Assembly: GCA_008000375.1 (NCBI GenBank)
Contig: SMOI01000250.1
Coordinates: 1 to 46,578 of the forward strand
Source: Poteriospumella lacustris
Taxonomy: Eukaryota > Sar > Chrysophyceae > Chromulinales > Dinobryaceae
Direction: 5' to 3'
Length of the DNA: 46,578 nt
The notes under the pieces were generated by a model. It worked only from the letters and a program-made list of their open reading frames with translations, searched no databases and was not told the DNA's origin. Both the position numbers and the translations under genes were made by a program. Positions 9,780 to 19,008 of the stretch are shown here, piece by piece (position 1 is the first letter of the stretch; the number at the start of each line of letters is the position of its first letter).

Positions 9780-12700
9780 TTACTTCCTGCGCATGAGCGT
9801 CTCCATCATCGCCTCGCGCAGCTTCTGAATCGACGCGGGGTTCTGCGCCGCGGCGGTGGAAGCACCACCACCGTAGGGCTCCAGCGGCGGCTGCTGGTAC
9901 TGCTGGTACTGCTGGTAGGGCGGCTGCTGGTAGGGCGGCTGCTGGTAGGGCGGCTGCTGGTAGGGCGGCTGCTGGTAGGGCGACTGCTGGTAGGGCGGCT
10001 GCTGCGGGGGGTAGCGAGTCTGCGAGGACAGGTGGCTGAAGTGCGGCGCTGGCGGCGCCTGTTGCGCGGTGTTGCTCGGGTGGGTGAAGGAGAAGCCGGC
10101 CTTGGCGACGGGCTGCTGCAGTTGCTGAGAGATAGACAGCAGGCCGCGGCGCTGCTGTTGCTGCTGCGTGAAGGAGCCCCCGCGACTCTGCGGCTGCGAC
10201 GCACCGCGCGACGACTGCTGCGCCCCGATCCGCGTGAGCTGCGGCACGAACGACGTCTCTTCGAACGCGGCCTGAGCGGGCGCCTGACTCGCGCCACGGC
10301 CGCCATCGTAGCGACTCTGCGCTGGTGGGCCACTCGCACCGCCTTGACGATCGCCACCGCCGCCGTAGCGACCGCTGCGGTCCCCGCCGCCACTTCGATC
10401 GCTGCCGCCGTAGCGACCACCGTTATCGCCGTAGCGGTCGTTGCCGCCGTAGCGACCACCGTTATCGCCACCGTGGCGGTCGTTGCCACCGTAGCGGTCG
10501 TTGCCACCGTAGCGGTCGTTTCCGCTGTGACGGTCGGGCTGTCGCTGCTGCTGGACGAGGTCGCGGCCGCGGTCGTAGCGGCTCTGGCGCTCAGACTCGA
10601 TGCGGCCGCCGTACTGCGACTGCCGCTGCTGGCCAACGCTCTGGAAGAGGTCGAGCACGTTGAAGCCCGAGCGGTTGAGGCGCGGCGGGCGGCGCGGCAG
10701 CAGATCGTGGTCCATCAGCGGCGACTCTGGCGGCACCGCGCCGGGCAGCAGCGCCGATCGGTGCGCGCCGGGCTCCGGCAGCTGCAGCTGCGCGACCAGC
10801 ACCTCGTTGCGCTCAATCTCCGCGAGCCAGCGCTCGGAGCCGGCGGGAGGCCGCACCAGCGCGCCGCGCAGCGCGAGAAATCGCTGCGGTGGCGCCGCGA
10901 GCACCGCTGCGACGCCGGTTTCGCTGCAGGTGCACGCGACGGTTTCGAGTGGCGCGTCGTTTACCGCGTCGCCATCGCCGTCAGCGTCGCCGAACGAATG
11001 CGACGGGTCGAGCGCCGCGCGGACGTCAGCGTCGGTCTCCGGCGCCGCCCGCTGCAGCTGCGCGTGTTGGCTCATGAAGCTGCCGAGCGCGGTGGCCGCG
11101 TGCGCGAAGAGCACCGCGGGCCCGAGGCTGTTGCGGCGCCGCGCGTCGAGCGACAGCGACGCGCGCACGAGGTCGAAGGCGCCGACGACGCGCGACTCGT
11201 CGAGAAAGGGCAGCAGGAGGATCCAGAGCCACGGCAAGTGCTTGCCGTTGGGGTCGATGGGCACGTCGTCGCTGTAGAGGTCCACGATCGGCGACTCGGG
11301 CGTCGTCATGAGCCACTGCACCTCCGCGGGCAGCGCGTGCGCCGAGGAGGCGGGCAGCACGGCCAGCAGCTGCTCCAGCGGGCGGAAGGGCTGCGACAGC
11401 GCGAAGGCGGCCACCTCGGCGCCGTACGAGTCGATGTTGACGAGGTCGGAGGCGAAGGGCGCGTAGTGGAAGGGGTAGTACCAGTTCCACGAGGGCACGC
11501 CGCGGTAGTAGTAGCTCATCACCCAGCACAGGCCCTGCACGTACGACACGCACATGCGCCGCAGCCCCCCGCCGCGCTCGAGGTCCTCGCGCTTGAAGGG
11601 CTCGCCGTAGTAGCGCTCCTTCCAGCCCTGCTCGTGCAGCCGCACGCCGTCCGCCACCTCCACCTTGTACCGCTCGATCTGCTGCTGCTCGCGCGCCTTC
11701 AGCCGCTCCTTCAGCGCCGCCTCGGCGTCTGCGCCACCTTTCTGCGCGTTCTGACGGGGCCTCTCGGCGGCAGCTGCGACGTCTCCGTCGGCGGCGGTCG
11801 GCGCTTCGGCTGTGGGCGGCTCCGCTTCGACGTCGGCGCGCGGCCGCTTTCCGAGGAGGCTCTGTCGCAGCGCCTGCGCCGCGTCTGCGTTGGCAGCCGA
11901 CGACGTTCTGTCGTGCGCAGGCTGCGCCGCCTGCGGCTGCGGCGCGGCGGCCGCCTGCTGCAGCTGCTGCTCCTTCTGCTGCTGTTGCTGCTGCTGCCGC
12001 TGCTGGAACCGCCGCTCCGACGCGTCCTCGGCGCGCTTCTTGCGCAGGAAGATCTGGTCCTCGACCTCGCCGACGCGGCTGAGTAGCACGTCGGCCTGCG
12101 ACAGGTTGATGACGCCGCCGGGCGCCGTGACGTAGTCGCCCAGCGAGGGCAGAATGTCCTTGTAGCACTGCACGAGGAAGTCGAGCGCGCCGTCGCGGAT
12201 GTCCAGCGACGGGAGGTGCGGCAGGAAGTCGTTGCCCACGAAGAAGCACATGAAGATGAAGTCGTCGATGATGCGCTCGAGGTCGTAGGCGAAGGGCAGC
12301 GTCTGCCGCAGCGACGAGAACTCCGCCTCGAGGTACTCGCGCAGCACGTGCACGTGCAGCGCCTGCAGCGGCTTCGCGAAGACCCACTCGTCCGCGGGGT
12401 CTGCGCATCGCACGAGGCGGTCGTTGAGCATCGAGTGGCTGTTCAGCGCCCGCTGCGCGAGGTTGCTCTCGTCGTCGGGGTTGTCGCGCTCCTTGCGGCC
12501 GAAAAACACTTTTTCGCGCAAAATCGTGAAACGCGCCTCGTGGGTGGCGAGCGCCAGCATGATGAGGTCAGCGTCCAGCCCGTGCAGCACGTGGTGCGTG
12601 TTGGGGTCGTAGCCCGGCTGGTTGCGCTGGCTGCGGATGTAGTCCATGATCTTGTGCTCGCCCTCGCCGGGCACCGACGCGTCGGAGAAGACGACGGTGA

Positions 12701-13271
12701 GGCCGCGCCAGAGCTTGTCGCTGTTCATGCGCTCGAGGATGTAGTGCTTCACGAAGACGGAGATCTTCGTCATGAACTCCGTGCCGGGCGTGATCACGTT
12801 CGAGTCCCAGCCGTCGCCGCCCTTGCGCTCGGGCGCGTCGAAGCCCTCCGCGACCATCTCCTGGACCACCTCCTCCATCAACTCCTTCTTCTCCTTCGCC
12901 TCCTGTGCAGCGCGAAAGCGGCGAGATCGTTGCTGATTCATCTTGGCCCTGGGAGCAACACCGTCGATGGCGAGGAAGAGGACCTTCCGCGGTCGCACGG
13001 CAGACACCAGGCGGTCGATGTACTTCGTCACGTTGCGGTACATCTCCTCTTCCGTGCTCGGCGCCTCTCGGTCTTCCGGATGACTGCAGGGATGGATCAA
13101 ACCATTCATGTCCACGTACAAGTTGTCGAACTCGACGCCGTTGGGGTTGGGCTCCGTCAGGTCGACGGGGATGACGTTGTCGCCGACGACCTTCGGGAAC
13201 TGCTCCAGGACGTTCACCACGATCTTCGCATACTTCTCAGATATCCATCGATAGAAAGCCGGGACGCCCAT
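9780..13271 (-). CDS. XRN2: 5'-3' exoribonuclease, XRN2/Rat1 type
   Basis: Processive 5'-3' exoribonuclease; nuclear XRN2/Rat1 degrades RNA behind RNA polymerase II at termination and trims rRNA and snoRNA. A single exon of 1163 residues starts at MGVPAFYRWISEKY, the family start. Active-site blocks are intact: YVDMNGLIH (near 52), LAIDGVAPRAKMNQQRSRRF (near 100), GEGEHKIMDYIRSQR (near 202), HGLDADLIMLALATHEARF (near 230) and FFVGNDFLPHLPSLDIRDG (near 342), followed by SYYYRGVPSWNWYYPFHYAP in CR2. An insert rich in Gln, Ala and Glu separates the conserved regions. The tail is low complexity: NDRYGG repeats (about 913-990), then Gln/Pro-rich PPYQQ repeats (about 1088-1122), ending in an amphipathic helix-like stretch. 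XRN2 is preferred over XRN1 on length and tail type. Confidence 0.93.
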   Translation of the reverse strand: MGVPAFYRWISEKYAKIVVNVLEQFPKVVGDNVIPVDLTEPNPNGVEFDNLYVDMNGLIHPCSHPEDREAPSTEEEMYRNVTKYIDRLVSAVRPRKVLFLAIDGVAPRAKMNQQRSRRFRAAQEAKEKKELMEEVVQEMVAEGFDAPERKGGDGWDSNVITPGTEFMTKISVFVKHYILERMNSDKLWRGLTVVFSDASVPGEGEHKIMDYIRSQRNQPGYDPNTHHVLHGLDADLIMLALATHEARFTILREKVFFGRKERDNPDDESNLAQRALNSHSMLNDRLVRCADPADEWVFAKPLQALHVHVLREYLEAEFSSLRQTLPFAYDLERIIDDFIFMCFFVGNDFLPHLPSLDIRDGALDFLVQCYKDILPSLGDYVTAPGGVINLSQADVLLSRVGEVEDQIFLRKKRAEDASERRFQQRQQQQQQQKEQQLQQAAAAPQPQAAQPAHDRTSSAANADAAQALRQSLLGKRPRADVEAEPPTAEAPTAADGDVAAAAERPRQNAQKGGADAEAALKERLKAREQQQIERYKVEVADGVRLHEQGWKERYYGEPFKREDLERGGGLRRMCVSYVQGLCWVMSYYYRGVPSWNWYYPFHYAPFASDLVNIDSYGAEVAAFALSQPFRPLEQLLAVLPASSAHALPAEVQWLMTTPESPIVDLYSDDVPIDPNGKHLPWLWILLLPFLDESRVVGAFDLVRASLSLDARRRNSLGPAVLFAHAATALGSFMSQHAQLQRAAPETDADVRAALDPSHSFGDADGDGDAVNDAPLETVACTCSETGVAAVLAAPPQRFLALRGALVRPPAGSERWLAEIERNEVLVAQLQLPEPGAHRSALLPGAVPPESPLMDHDLLPRRPPRLNRSGFNVLDLFQSVGQQRQSQYGGRIESERQSRYDRGRDLVQQQRQPDRHSGNDRYGGNDRYGGNDRHGGDNGGRYGGNDRYGDNGGRYGGSDRSGGGDRSGRYGGGGDRQGGASGPPAQSRYDGGRGASQAPAQAAFEETSFVPQLTRIGAQQSSRGASQPQSRGGSFTQQQQQRRGLLSISQQLQQPVAKAGFSFTHPSNTAQQAPPAPHFSHLSSQTRYPPQQPPYQQSPYQQPPYQQPPYQQPPYQQPPYQQYQQYQQPPLEPYGGGASTAAAQNPASIQKLREAMMETLMRRK
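9905..10005. repeat. 15-bp tandem repeat encoding PPYQQ units
   Basis: About six units in the intact XRN2 gene, one of them with Ser for the first Pro, followed by two short YQQ units. The mirrored XRN2 fragment at about 6296-6345 keeps only two PPYQQ units. The difference is a whole number of 15-bp units and does not change the frame. Confidence 0.9.
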
Positions 13272-13626
13272 GCTGACTGCCCCTCTCGCGTCACGATTCG
13301 AATGTGATTTCGTCGCTCGGCGCTGGTCGCTCGGCGCTTGGCGACGGCGACGGCGACGGCGACCAGCCAGTATTCGCCGTCTTCTTTGGCGGCGCCTCGC
13401 CTATGCCGCTAACTTCGCCGTCGTCTGGGCCCGCGACCGTTACGATTCGCGCGCACCGCCGCCGCTGCCGCCGCTGCCGCCGCTGCCGCTGAGAAGGGCC
13501 CCGATCTGCGCAGACGAACAGCTCCAGGCCACGGTCACAGTCAAAAGACCGATTTGTTATGATTCAGACAGCCGTCGGCCCTTGCAACAGTCGCACGTGA
13601 ACAGGACCGGCTTCGTTTCGCTCTCA
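13272..13626. other. Divergent intergenic region XRN2 / kinesin-like gene
   Basis: 355 bp between two start codons on opposite strands. It contains short GC-rich arrays (GGCGAC near 13343-13361 and CCGCCGCTG near 13461-13491). The frame of the kinesin-like gene is open upstream to 13270, but that extension has no motif similarity and reaches the XRN2 start, so the downstream ATG at 13627 was chosen. Confidence 0.5.
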
Positions 13627-16600
13627 ATGCAGTCGCCCGCTGGAGTCCCAACGATCACCTACTGCCGCATCCAGCCGGGCAGTCAGATTGGCGGCCAGGG
13701 CGATCTCGTCCACGATGGAAATTCGGTCGTAGTCCTTGAACCGGGACAACCCTCGTCGCGCTACGATGTCTCGCACGTGATCGAGCGGGGCGCATCGGAC
13801 GAAGAATCCTGCGAAGTCGCCTTCGGGCACCTCGCCGGCGGCGGTCTCGGCACCGTGCTGAACCCCATCGCGGCCTTCGTCAACGACTGCGTGAACGTCG
13901 TCATCGTTCTGACGGGGTCGCGGCAGACGCGCAAGTGGAGCTACCTGAAGCGCGTGCTGCTGCCCTTCGTGTCCAACGAGATCCTCGCGAACCTCGACGC
14001 GAAGAGCCGCGAGCTCCCGCCGGGCTCATATCGCGCGCAGCTGGCGCTCAGCGCCTTCGACGTGCAGGACGAGGTGGTTTCGGACCTGCTGCGGCCGGCG
14101 AATCGCGGCTTGGGCCTGTCGACGACGCTGGAGGACGGCGTCGCGGTGATGGGGCTGCACCGCGAGAAGATCCTCGACGAGGCCACGCTGCGCAAGCTGC
14201 TCTTCGACGCCTGCGACAACCGCGGCGTCCACCAGCTGCCCGTGGGCGGCAGCGTGGACACGTCGACCGCCGTCTTCGAGTTCCGCCTGCACCAGTCGGA
14301 GACGGCGTACGCCGCCGGCGGCCCTCAGCCCGGCGGCCTGGCGCCCAACGTGCAGGTGCGCGAGAGCTACAGCCGCTTCATCGTCGTCGATCTGCAGGCC
14401 AGCGACCCGCTGGCGGGCGCGCAGGCGGGTCAGCAGCTGAGTCTGCTCGCGGGCGCCAACCTCTTCCGCTCGCTCGTCGCCTTCGCCGACGTAGCGCGCA
14501 AATTGGGCAACGCCTACCGCGCGCAGCTGGCGCCGTTCCGGGCGTCGAAGCTGACGTACTTCCTGTCGGAGCTGCTGGGCGGCAACGCGCTGGTCGTGGG
14601 GCTCGGCGTCGCGGCGCCCGGCGAGCCGGCCGTGTCGCGCGCGACGCTCGAGCTGCTCGTGGCGCTGGGCGCGGCGATGCACTTTCCGCTGGCGGCGCGC
14701 GAGCAGAGCGACGTGCTGCGCGGGCTGCTGACGAAGTACCGCGCGCTGCTGCGCCACGCGCAGGACGTGCTGGAGGAGGGCGAGTCGCAGGGCGACGAGG
14801 CCGCGACGCAGGCGGCGCAGGCGGCGCAGACGATCGCCGCGCTGCAGCGCGAGGTGGCGCAGCACGTGATCGAGCGCGACAAACTCACCGAGCTCGTCGC
14901 GCTGCTGCGCGCGAAGAACGAGACGGTCATGGCCGAGAAGCTGGCGCAGAGCGGCGCGCTGGCGGCGGCCGAGGAGGACAACGTAGCGCTGGCGCAGACG
15001 ATCGTGCAGCTGCAGCTGGCGCTGGCGCAGCAGCAGGAGCAGAGCGACGCGCGCATCCACGACCTCGAGGCGCGCGGGGCGCAGCTCGAGGGCGAGCGCG
15101 ACGGCCTCCAGGCCGCGCTGCACGAGCGCACGCAGCAGGTCGCCGCGGCGGAGGCCGAGTTGCGCGCGCAGAGCGACGCCGCCGCGGCGCTGCGCGAGTC
15201 GCTCGGCGAGTACCGACAGCGCTGCGAGGACCTCGTCGCGCAGACGCAGGGCCTCGAGCTGAAGCAGACGGAGCTATCCGCCGAGCTGCTCTCGCAGGTG
15301 AACCGCGCCGACGCGCTCGACGCCGCGACGCGCGAGGCGCAGCGGCAGCTGGCGCAGCAGACCGACGCGCTCGACGCGCTGCAGCAGCGCGAGGCCGCGT
15401 GGCAGGCCGAGCAGCGCGCGCTGCTCGAGCGCGTCGTCGAGAAGGACGACGAGCTGCTGGCGCTGCAGCGTCGCCTGCTGGGCCGCCAGTCGGAGCAGGA
15501 CGCGCAGGCGGCGGAGAAGGACGCGCAGGCTGCGAAGGAGCGCGAGCAGCGCGCGCGCGGCGCCGCGCAGCAGCTGCAGCACCTCGTCGACGAGAAGCAC
15601 GTGCAGACGCTGCAGCGCAAGCTGCAGGCCCTCGAGACGCAGCTGCAGCGCCAGGCCGCCGACCTGCAGCACGCCGCGACGCAGCTGGCGGCCCGCGACG
15701 AAGAGGCGCAGCGGCTCCTCGAGCAGCAGCGCCAGACGCTGGCGCAGCGGCTCTGCGCGCCCGACGCGCAGCCGGAGGACGCCGCCGGAGACGACGCGGC
15801 GACCGCGCTGCAGGAGCTGCTGCAGGCCCATCGAGCGCGCGAGGCGGCGCTGCGTCAGGCGCTCGCGCAGGAGACGCTGGCGCGGCAGCGCGCCGTGGCC
15901 GCCTACCGCGCGCTCTTCGACCAGTTCCGCGCGGCCGTCGAGCAGTTCGAGCAGCTGCAGCGCCACTTCGCCGCGCTGCACCGCGAGCTGCAGCCGCTCG
16001 TCGCTGCGCAAGACGCGGGCGCCGCGCCGAAGGGCCGCCGCCAGAAACACGCGACGCTGGCGGCCAGCGACAGCGGCGCCTCGCTGCAGTCGACGCTGGC
16101 GGACGCCGACGGGCAGCTGCAGCAGGCGCTGCTGCAGGGCCAGTCGCTGCTCGCCGAGCAGTTCGCCTTCCTCGCGACGCAGACGCCGCCAGCCTCCGCC
16201 GCCGGCGCCGCCGTGCGCGACGACGCGCGCGCCGCGGCGGAGCCGGAGCCGGAGGAGGTGCAGCAGCGCACCGCCGCGCTGCTGGCCGCCTACCAGGCGA
16301 AGCTCCGCCAGAGCGAGGCGCGCGCCGCGCACTGGCAGCGAGAGAGCGTCGCGCTGCAGGAGCAGGTCGGCGCGCTGCTGCGGCGACTCTCCGGCGCCGG
16401 CGCCGGCGTCGGCGACGCAGCTTCCGACGCCGACGCCGCCTCCGTCGCGCGGGTCGAGGCGTCGGCGCAGGCGTCGGCGCAGGTGGAGAGCCTTGTCGCG
16501 GAGGTGCGCGACCTGCGTCGCCAGCTGCTCGGCTCGCAGCAGCAGCGCTCGCAGCTCGAGGCCTTCGCGCAGCTGCTCGACCGCCGAGCGCCGCCGATGC

Positions 16601-17085
16601 AGTCGCCGCTCGACGGTGAAACCGTCGCGGTCGACGCGCCCGTTGGCGCCCCGCAGCGGCCGCTCAGTCGCCCGCCCAGCGCAGCCGTCGCCGGCGGCTC
16701 TCGCCGACCGTCCGCGCGGCCGGAGCCCGACGCGGCCGTCTCGCCGCCCGAGCTGCCGGCGCAGTCGCCGCAGCCGCCGACGACGCAGCCGCCGCCGCTG
16801 CAGCCACCGTCACAGCTGCCCCCGCCGACGCAGACGCAGACGCAGACGCAGCAGGCGCTGCAGCGCGACCTGCAGGCGGCGCAGGCGCGCAACTTGGAGC
16901 TCTCGAGCCGCGCGACGCAGCTGGCGGAGGAGCTGCGCAGCTACCAGGCGTACATGCGCGACGTCCTGCCGCAGTACCAGCGCAAGCTCGTCGCCCTGCA
17001 GCAGCGTCTGCAGCGCCAGGCGGCGCCGACGGGCGGCAAAAAGGAGCGCGACGCGGCGCCCGACAAACTGCCGCCGATCGCGTAG
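13627..17085 (+). CDS. Kinesin-motor-like coiled-coil protein lacking a P-loop
   Basis: Single exon, 1152 residues from the ATG before QSPAGVPTITYCRIQP. The first ~370 residues follow the kinesin motor order: ITYCRIQP (strand 1), FGHLAGGGLGTVLNPIAAFV, then LTGSRQTRKW where GQTGSGKT should be, FDVQDEVVSDLLRP in the place of the YNE..DLL motif, IVVDLQASDPLAG instead of VDLAGSE, and RASKLTYFLSELLGGNALV, close to the canonical SKLT..L...LGGN. Walker A is therefore missing and switch II altered, so ATP-driven motility is unlikely. Residues about 380-900 form long Gln/Ala/Glu-rich coiled coil, then Pro-rich linkers and a final coiled coil (ELRSYQAYMRDVLPQYQRKL). CCDC78-like proteins are one candidate family, recalled rather than checked. 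The 3' end overlaps the transporter gene. Confidence 0.72.
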   Translation: MQSPAGVPTITYCRIQPGSQIGGQGDLVHDGNSVVVLEPGQPSSRYDVSHVIERGASDEESCEVAFGHLAGGGLGTVLNPIAAFVNDCVNVVIVLTGSRQTRKWSYLKRVLLPFVSNEILANLDAKSRELPPGSYRAQLALSAFDVQDEVVSDLLRPANRGLGLSTTLEDGVAVMGLHREKILDEATLRKLLFDACDNRGVHQLPVGGSVDTSTAVFEFRLHQSETAYAAGGPQPGGLAPNVQVRESYSRFIVVDLQASDPLAGAQAGQQLSLLAGANLFRSLVAFADVARKLGNAYRAQLAPFRASKLTYFLSELLGGNALVVGLGVAAPGEPAVSRATLELLVALGAAMHFPLAAREQSDVLRGLLTKYRALLRHAQDVLEEGESQGDEAATQAAQAAQTIAALQREVAQHVIERDKLTELVALLRAKNETVMAEKLAQSGALAAAEEDNVALAQTIVQLQLALAQQQEQSDARIHDLEARGAQLEGERDGLQAALHERTQQVAAAEAELRAQSDAAAALRESLGEYRQRCEDLVAQTQGLELKQTELSAELLSQVNRADALDAATREAQRQLAQQTDALDALQQREAAWQAEQRALLERVVEKDDELLALQRRLLGRQSEQDAQAAEKDAQAAKEREQRARGAAQQLQHLVDEKHVQTLQRKLQALETQLQRQAADLQHAATQLAARDEEAQRLLEQQRQTLAQRLCAPDAQPEDAAGDDAATALQELLQAHRAREAALRQALAQETLARQRAVAAYRALFDQFRAAVEQFEQLQRHFAALHRELQPLVAAQDAGAAPKGRRQKHATLAASDSGASLQSTLADADGQLQQALLQGQSLLAEQFAFLATQTPPASAAGAAVRDDARAAAEPEPEEVQQRTAALLAAYQAKLRQSEARAAHWQRESVALQEQVGALLRRLSGAGAGVGDAASDADAASVARVEASAQASAQVESLVAEVRDLRRQLLGSQQQRSQLEAFAQLLDRRAPPMQSPLDGETVAVDAPVGAPQRPLSRPPSAAVAGGSRRPSARPEPDAAVSPPELPAQSPQPPTTQPPPLQPPSQLPPPTQTQTQTQQALQRDLQAAQARNLELSSRATQLAEELRSYQAYMRDVLPQYQRKLVALQQRLQRQAAPTGGKKERDAAPDKLPPIA

Positions 17086-18467
17086 GCGGCAGCTGCGTTT
17101 GGTCGTCGCGAGGGCGCCGCGCTGGCGCACAGGCCGGCGACGCCGGCGACGTGGCCCGCCATCAGCGCGGCGCGGTGCGGCCGCCGCACGAGGCGGCGGT
17201 AGAAGCACACGGGCAGCAGCAGCGAGTCGGAGAACGAGGCCACGGCGCCGATGAGGCCGCACGCCGACGCGAACTGCGACTTGCCCAGCGACAGCGCCAG
17301 CAGCGCCGCGACGACGCTGATGCCAGCCGACGTCGTCACGACGGCGGCGCGAGCGGCCGCGCCGCTGCGCTCGTCGGCCTTTCGCGCGGTGGTCGCCGTC
17401 TCAGCGACAGCGTCGCCATCGGCGTCGGCGTCGGCGTCGGGCCGCCGCTGACACAGGAGGTTGAGCGTGTCGGTGACGGGCAGCGTCACCAGCGGACACG
17501 TCACCAGCAAATTGCACACGACGCCCACCGCCGCGGTGAAGCGCAGGAAGTGGCCGTCGGGGAAGACGCGGCCTAGCGTGTCCTTGCCGATGTTCAGCGT
17601 CACCGGCGCCTCGGTGAACTGTGCGTAGGCGGCGTAGCCGACGGCGGCGAAGGACACGTACAAGACGATGACGCCCGCCATCGCCGCCCAGATCACCTCG
17701 CGGTACCGCGCCGGCTGCTCCATCGCCGCGTACAGTTTCGGGAAAGTGCTGTGGCCGCCGAAGCAAAAGGCCACCAGGCCAGCGGCCAGCGGCAGGCCCG
17801 AGGCGTGGAAGAAGACGTAGCGGCGCTGGAGCGCGGCCTGGTCGGCGGCCTCCATCTCCTCGCCGCACCACAGCAGCGCCACCAGCACGAAGCCGATCAT
17901 GAAGTAGCCGATGGCCGAGGCGTACGCCGTGAGCTTGAGCTCGAACGAGCAGAAGAAGATGTTGATGGCGCAGGCGACGCAGACGGCGGCCTCGTAGGAC
18001 ACGAGCGGCGACAGCACCTCCGCGTTGATGGCGATGTTCATGAAGAACGACATCAGCGCCAGCACGAGCTCCGTCGCGAATATGGACAGCACGAGCTTGT
18101 CGCCGTGCCGTCCGAAGCAGTGCTTGCCCAAGGTCACGTAGTTGACGACGGTGCCAGGTTCGTAGGCGTCGGTGGCTTTGAACGCTTCGATCGCGGCGAC
18201 GAGCAGGTCGAACGCGTAGCTGAAGATGAGCCCCAGCGCCACGAGGGCGCCGAGCGAGAGCCAGCCCGCCGATGCGATGGCGAAGGGCAGGGACAGCATG
18301 CCCGAGCCGGTGATGACCTTCGCGAGGTTGCACGACGTTTCAAAAACGGTGCACTGCTGGCCGCTGGCGGCGCGGCGATCAACTTCCTCGTCGCCTGCCA
18401 CTTCGAGTGCCTGATACTTCACGTTGGAGGCCGATGAGCTCCCTGTTTTCAGCGGTTGGGTCTCCAT
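16941..18467 (-). CDS. AAAP/SLC38-type amino acid transporter
   Basis: Membrane permease of the amino acid/auxin permease superfamily; substrate unknown. Single exon, 508 residues from the ATG at 18467 (METQPLKTGSSS). After a ~40-residue cytosolic N-terminus comes the family signature CNLAKVITGSGMLSLPFAIA and about ten or eleven hydrophobic segments, including FCFGGHSTFPKLYAAM and the TLNIGKDTLGR loop. An Asp/Ala-Asp repeat loop (DADADADGDA) precedes the last membrane block, which ends near GHVAGVAGLC. The last ~60 residues are low-quality Arg/Ser-rich sequence antisense to the conserved end of the kinesin-like gene, so the true C-terminus may be formed differently, for example by an undetected splice. 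Confidence 0.82.
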   Translation of the reverse strand: METQPLKTGSSSASNVKYQALEVAGDEEVDRRAASGQQCTVFETSCNLAKVITGSGMLSLPFAIASAGWLSLGALVALGLIFSYAFDLLVAAIEAFKATDAYEPGTVVNYVTLGKHCFGRHGDKLVLSIFATELVLALMSFFMNIAINAEVLSPLVSYEAAVCVACAINIFFCSFELKLTAYASAIGYFMIGFVLVALLWCGEEMEAADQAALQRRYVFFHASGLPLAAGLVAFCFGGHSTFPKLYAAMEQPARYREVIWAAMAGVIVLYVSFAAVGYAAYAQFTEAPVTLNIGKDTLGRVFPDGHFLRFTAAVGVVCNLLVTCPLVTLPVTDTLNLLCQRRPDADADADGDAVAETATTARKADERSGAAARAAVVTTSAGISVVAALLALSLGKSQFASACGLIGAVASFSDSLLLPVCFYRRLVRRPHRAALMAGHVAGVAGLCASAAPSRRPNAAAAYAIGGSLSGAASRSFLPPVGAAWRCRRCCRATSLRWYCGRTSRMYAW

Positions 18468-19008
18468 GCTGCACACCGGGGAGTCGGTCGTCGGCTGCAG
18501 CGGTGGGAGGACGGACGGCGCAGGGCAGACGAGAAGCGTTGCTCGGTCGCTGTCGAAGAGGCTTCCTGCGTTGCGCTATCTCCCGCTCTGAAGAAGGCTA
18601 TTCAACAAATGATGATGCAAGCTGGCGGTTGGGCGAGAAGAGAGAGCTTCTTGGTTCTCGTCGGTTCTTTGGTCCAGCGGCGGCGGCGGCGGCGATGAAA
18701 ATTCTTTGAAATGCAAAGTACTTCATTTTTGTTTTCTATAGCTTTATATGTTGTTAAGTATGGACTAACTACGTACCGAGAATCACTCCCCGAAAGCGGC
18801 ACGACGACGACGACGACCTCTTGTACATGATGGCGACGACGCCATGGTGACGACGACGCCGCAGCGGCGCAGCGGCGGCAGCGGCGGCGATCCCGTCGGC
18901 CCATCGGCCCCAGCGTAACTAACTAACCAGCGACAGCGCAACGAACACCGAACACCGAAGACCGAAGACCACATCGAAACCTGCGAAATCGATCGATCTC
19001 TGTCGGCT
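18468..19008. other. Divergent intergenic region, transporter / GBP-like gene
   Basis: 541 bp between the starts of two divergent genes. Around 18700-18780 is a short AT-rich stretch in an otherwise GC-rich area, a plausible promoter core. No gene was seen. Confidence 0.5.

Larger units (their letters stand above)
8132..10580 (-). repeat. Right arm of large inverted duplication
   Basis: Reverse complement of 5955-8120. It is the likely source arm because it continues without a break into the full XRN2 gene, whereas the left arm stops inside the XRN2 tail. It has a 12-bp insertion near 9281-9292 and retains the XRN2 C-terminal segment and PPYQQ units that the left arm has lost. Confidence 0.93.

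Noticed and set aside
9409-9828. 139-residue frame present in both inverted-repeat arms
   Set aside because: Present in both arms only because they are near-identical; overlaps the XRN2 end in antisense and has no domain signal.
5955-10580. Inverted repeat read as a transposon with long terminal inverted repeats
   Set aside because: Arms contain ordinary host genes (LC8, XRN2 tail), no transposase, and no target-site duplication was seen at the outer edges.
12216-13307. 363-residue plus-strand frame over the XRN2 N-terminus
   Set aside because: Exact antisense of the most conserved XRN2 catalytic region.
13270-13626. N-terminal extension of the kinesin-like gene from an upstream ATG
   Set aside because: The extension would start at the XRN2 start codon, is Arg/Pro-rich without kinesin similarity, and leaves no promoter space.
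13935-16619. 894-residue plus-strand frame in the kinesin-like gene
   Set aside because: Shifted-frame shadow, almost only Arg/Ala/Gly; the other frame has the kinesin-like motifs and coiled coil.
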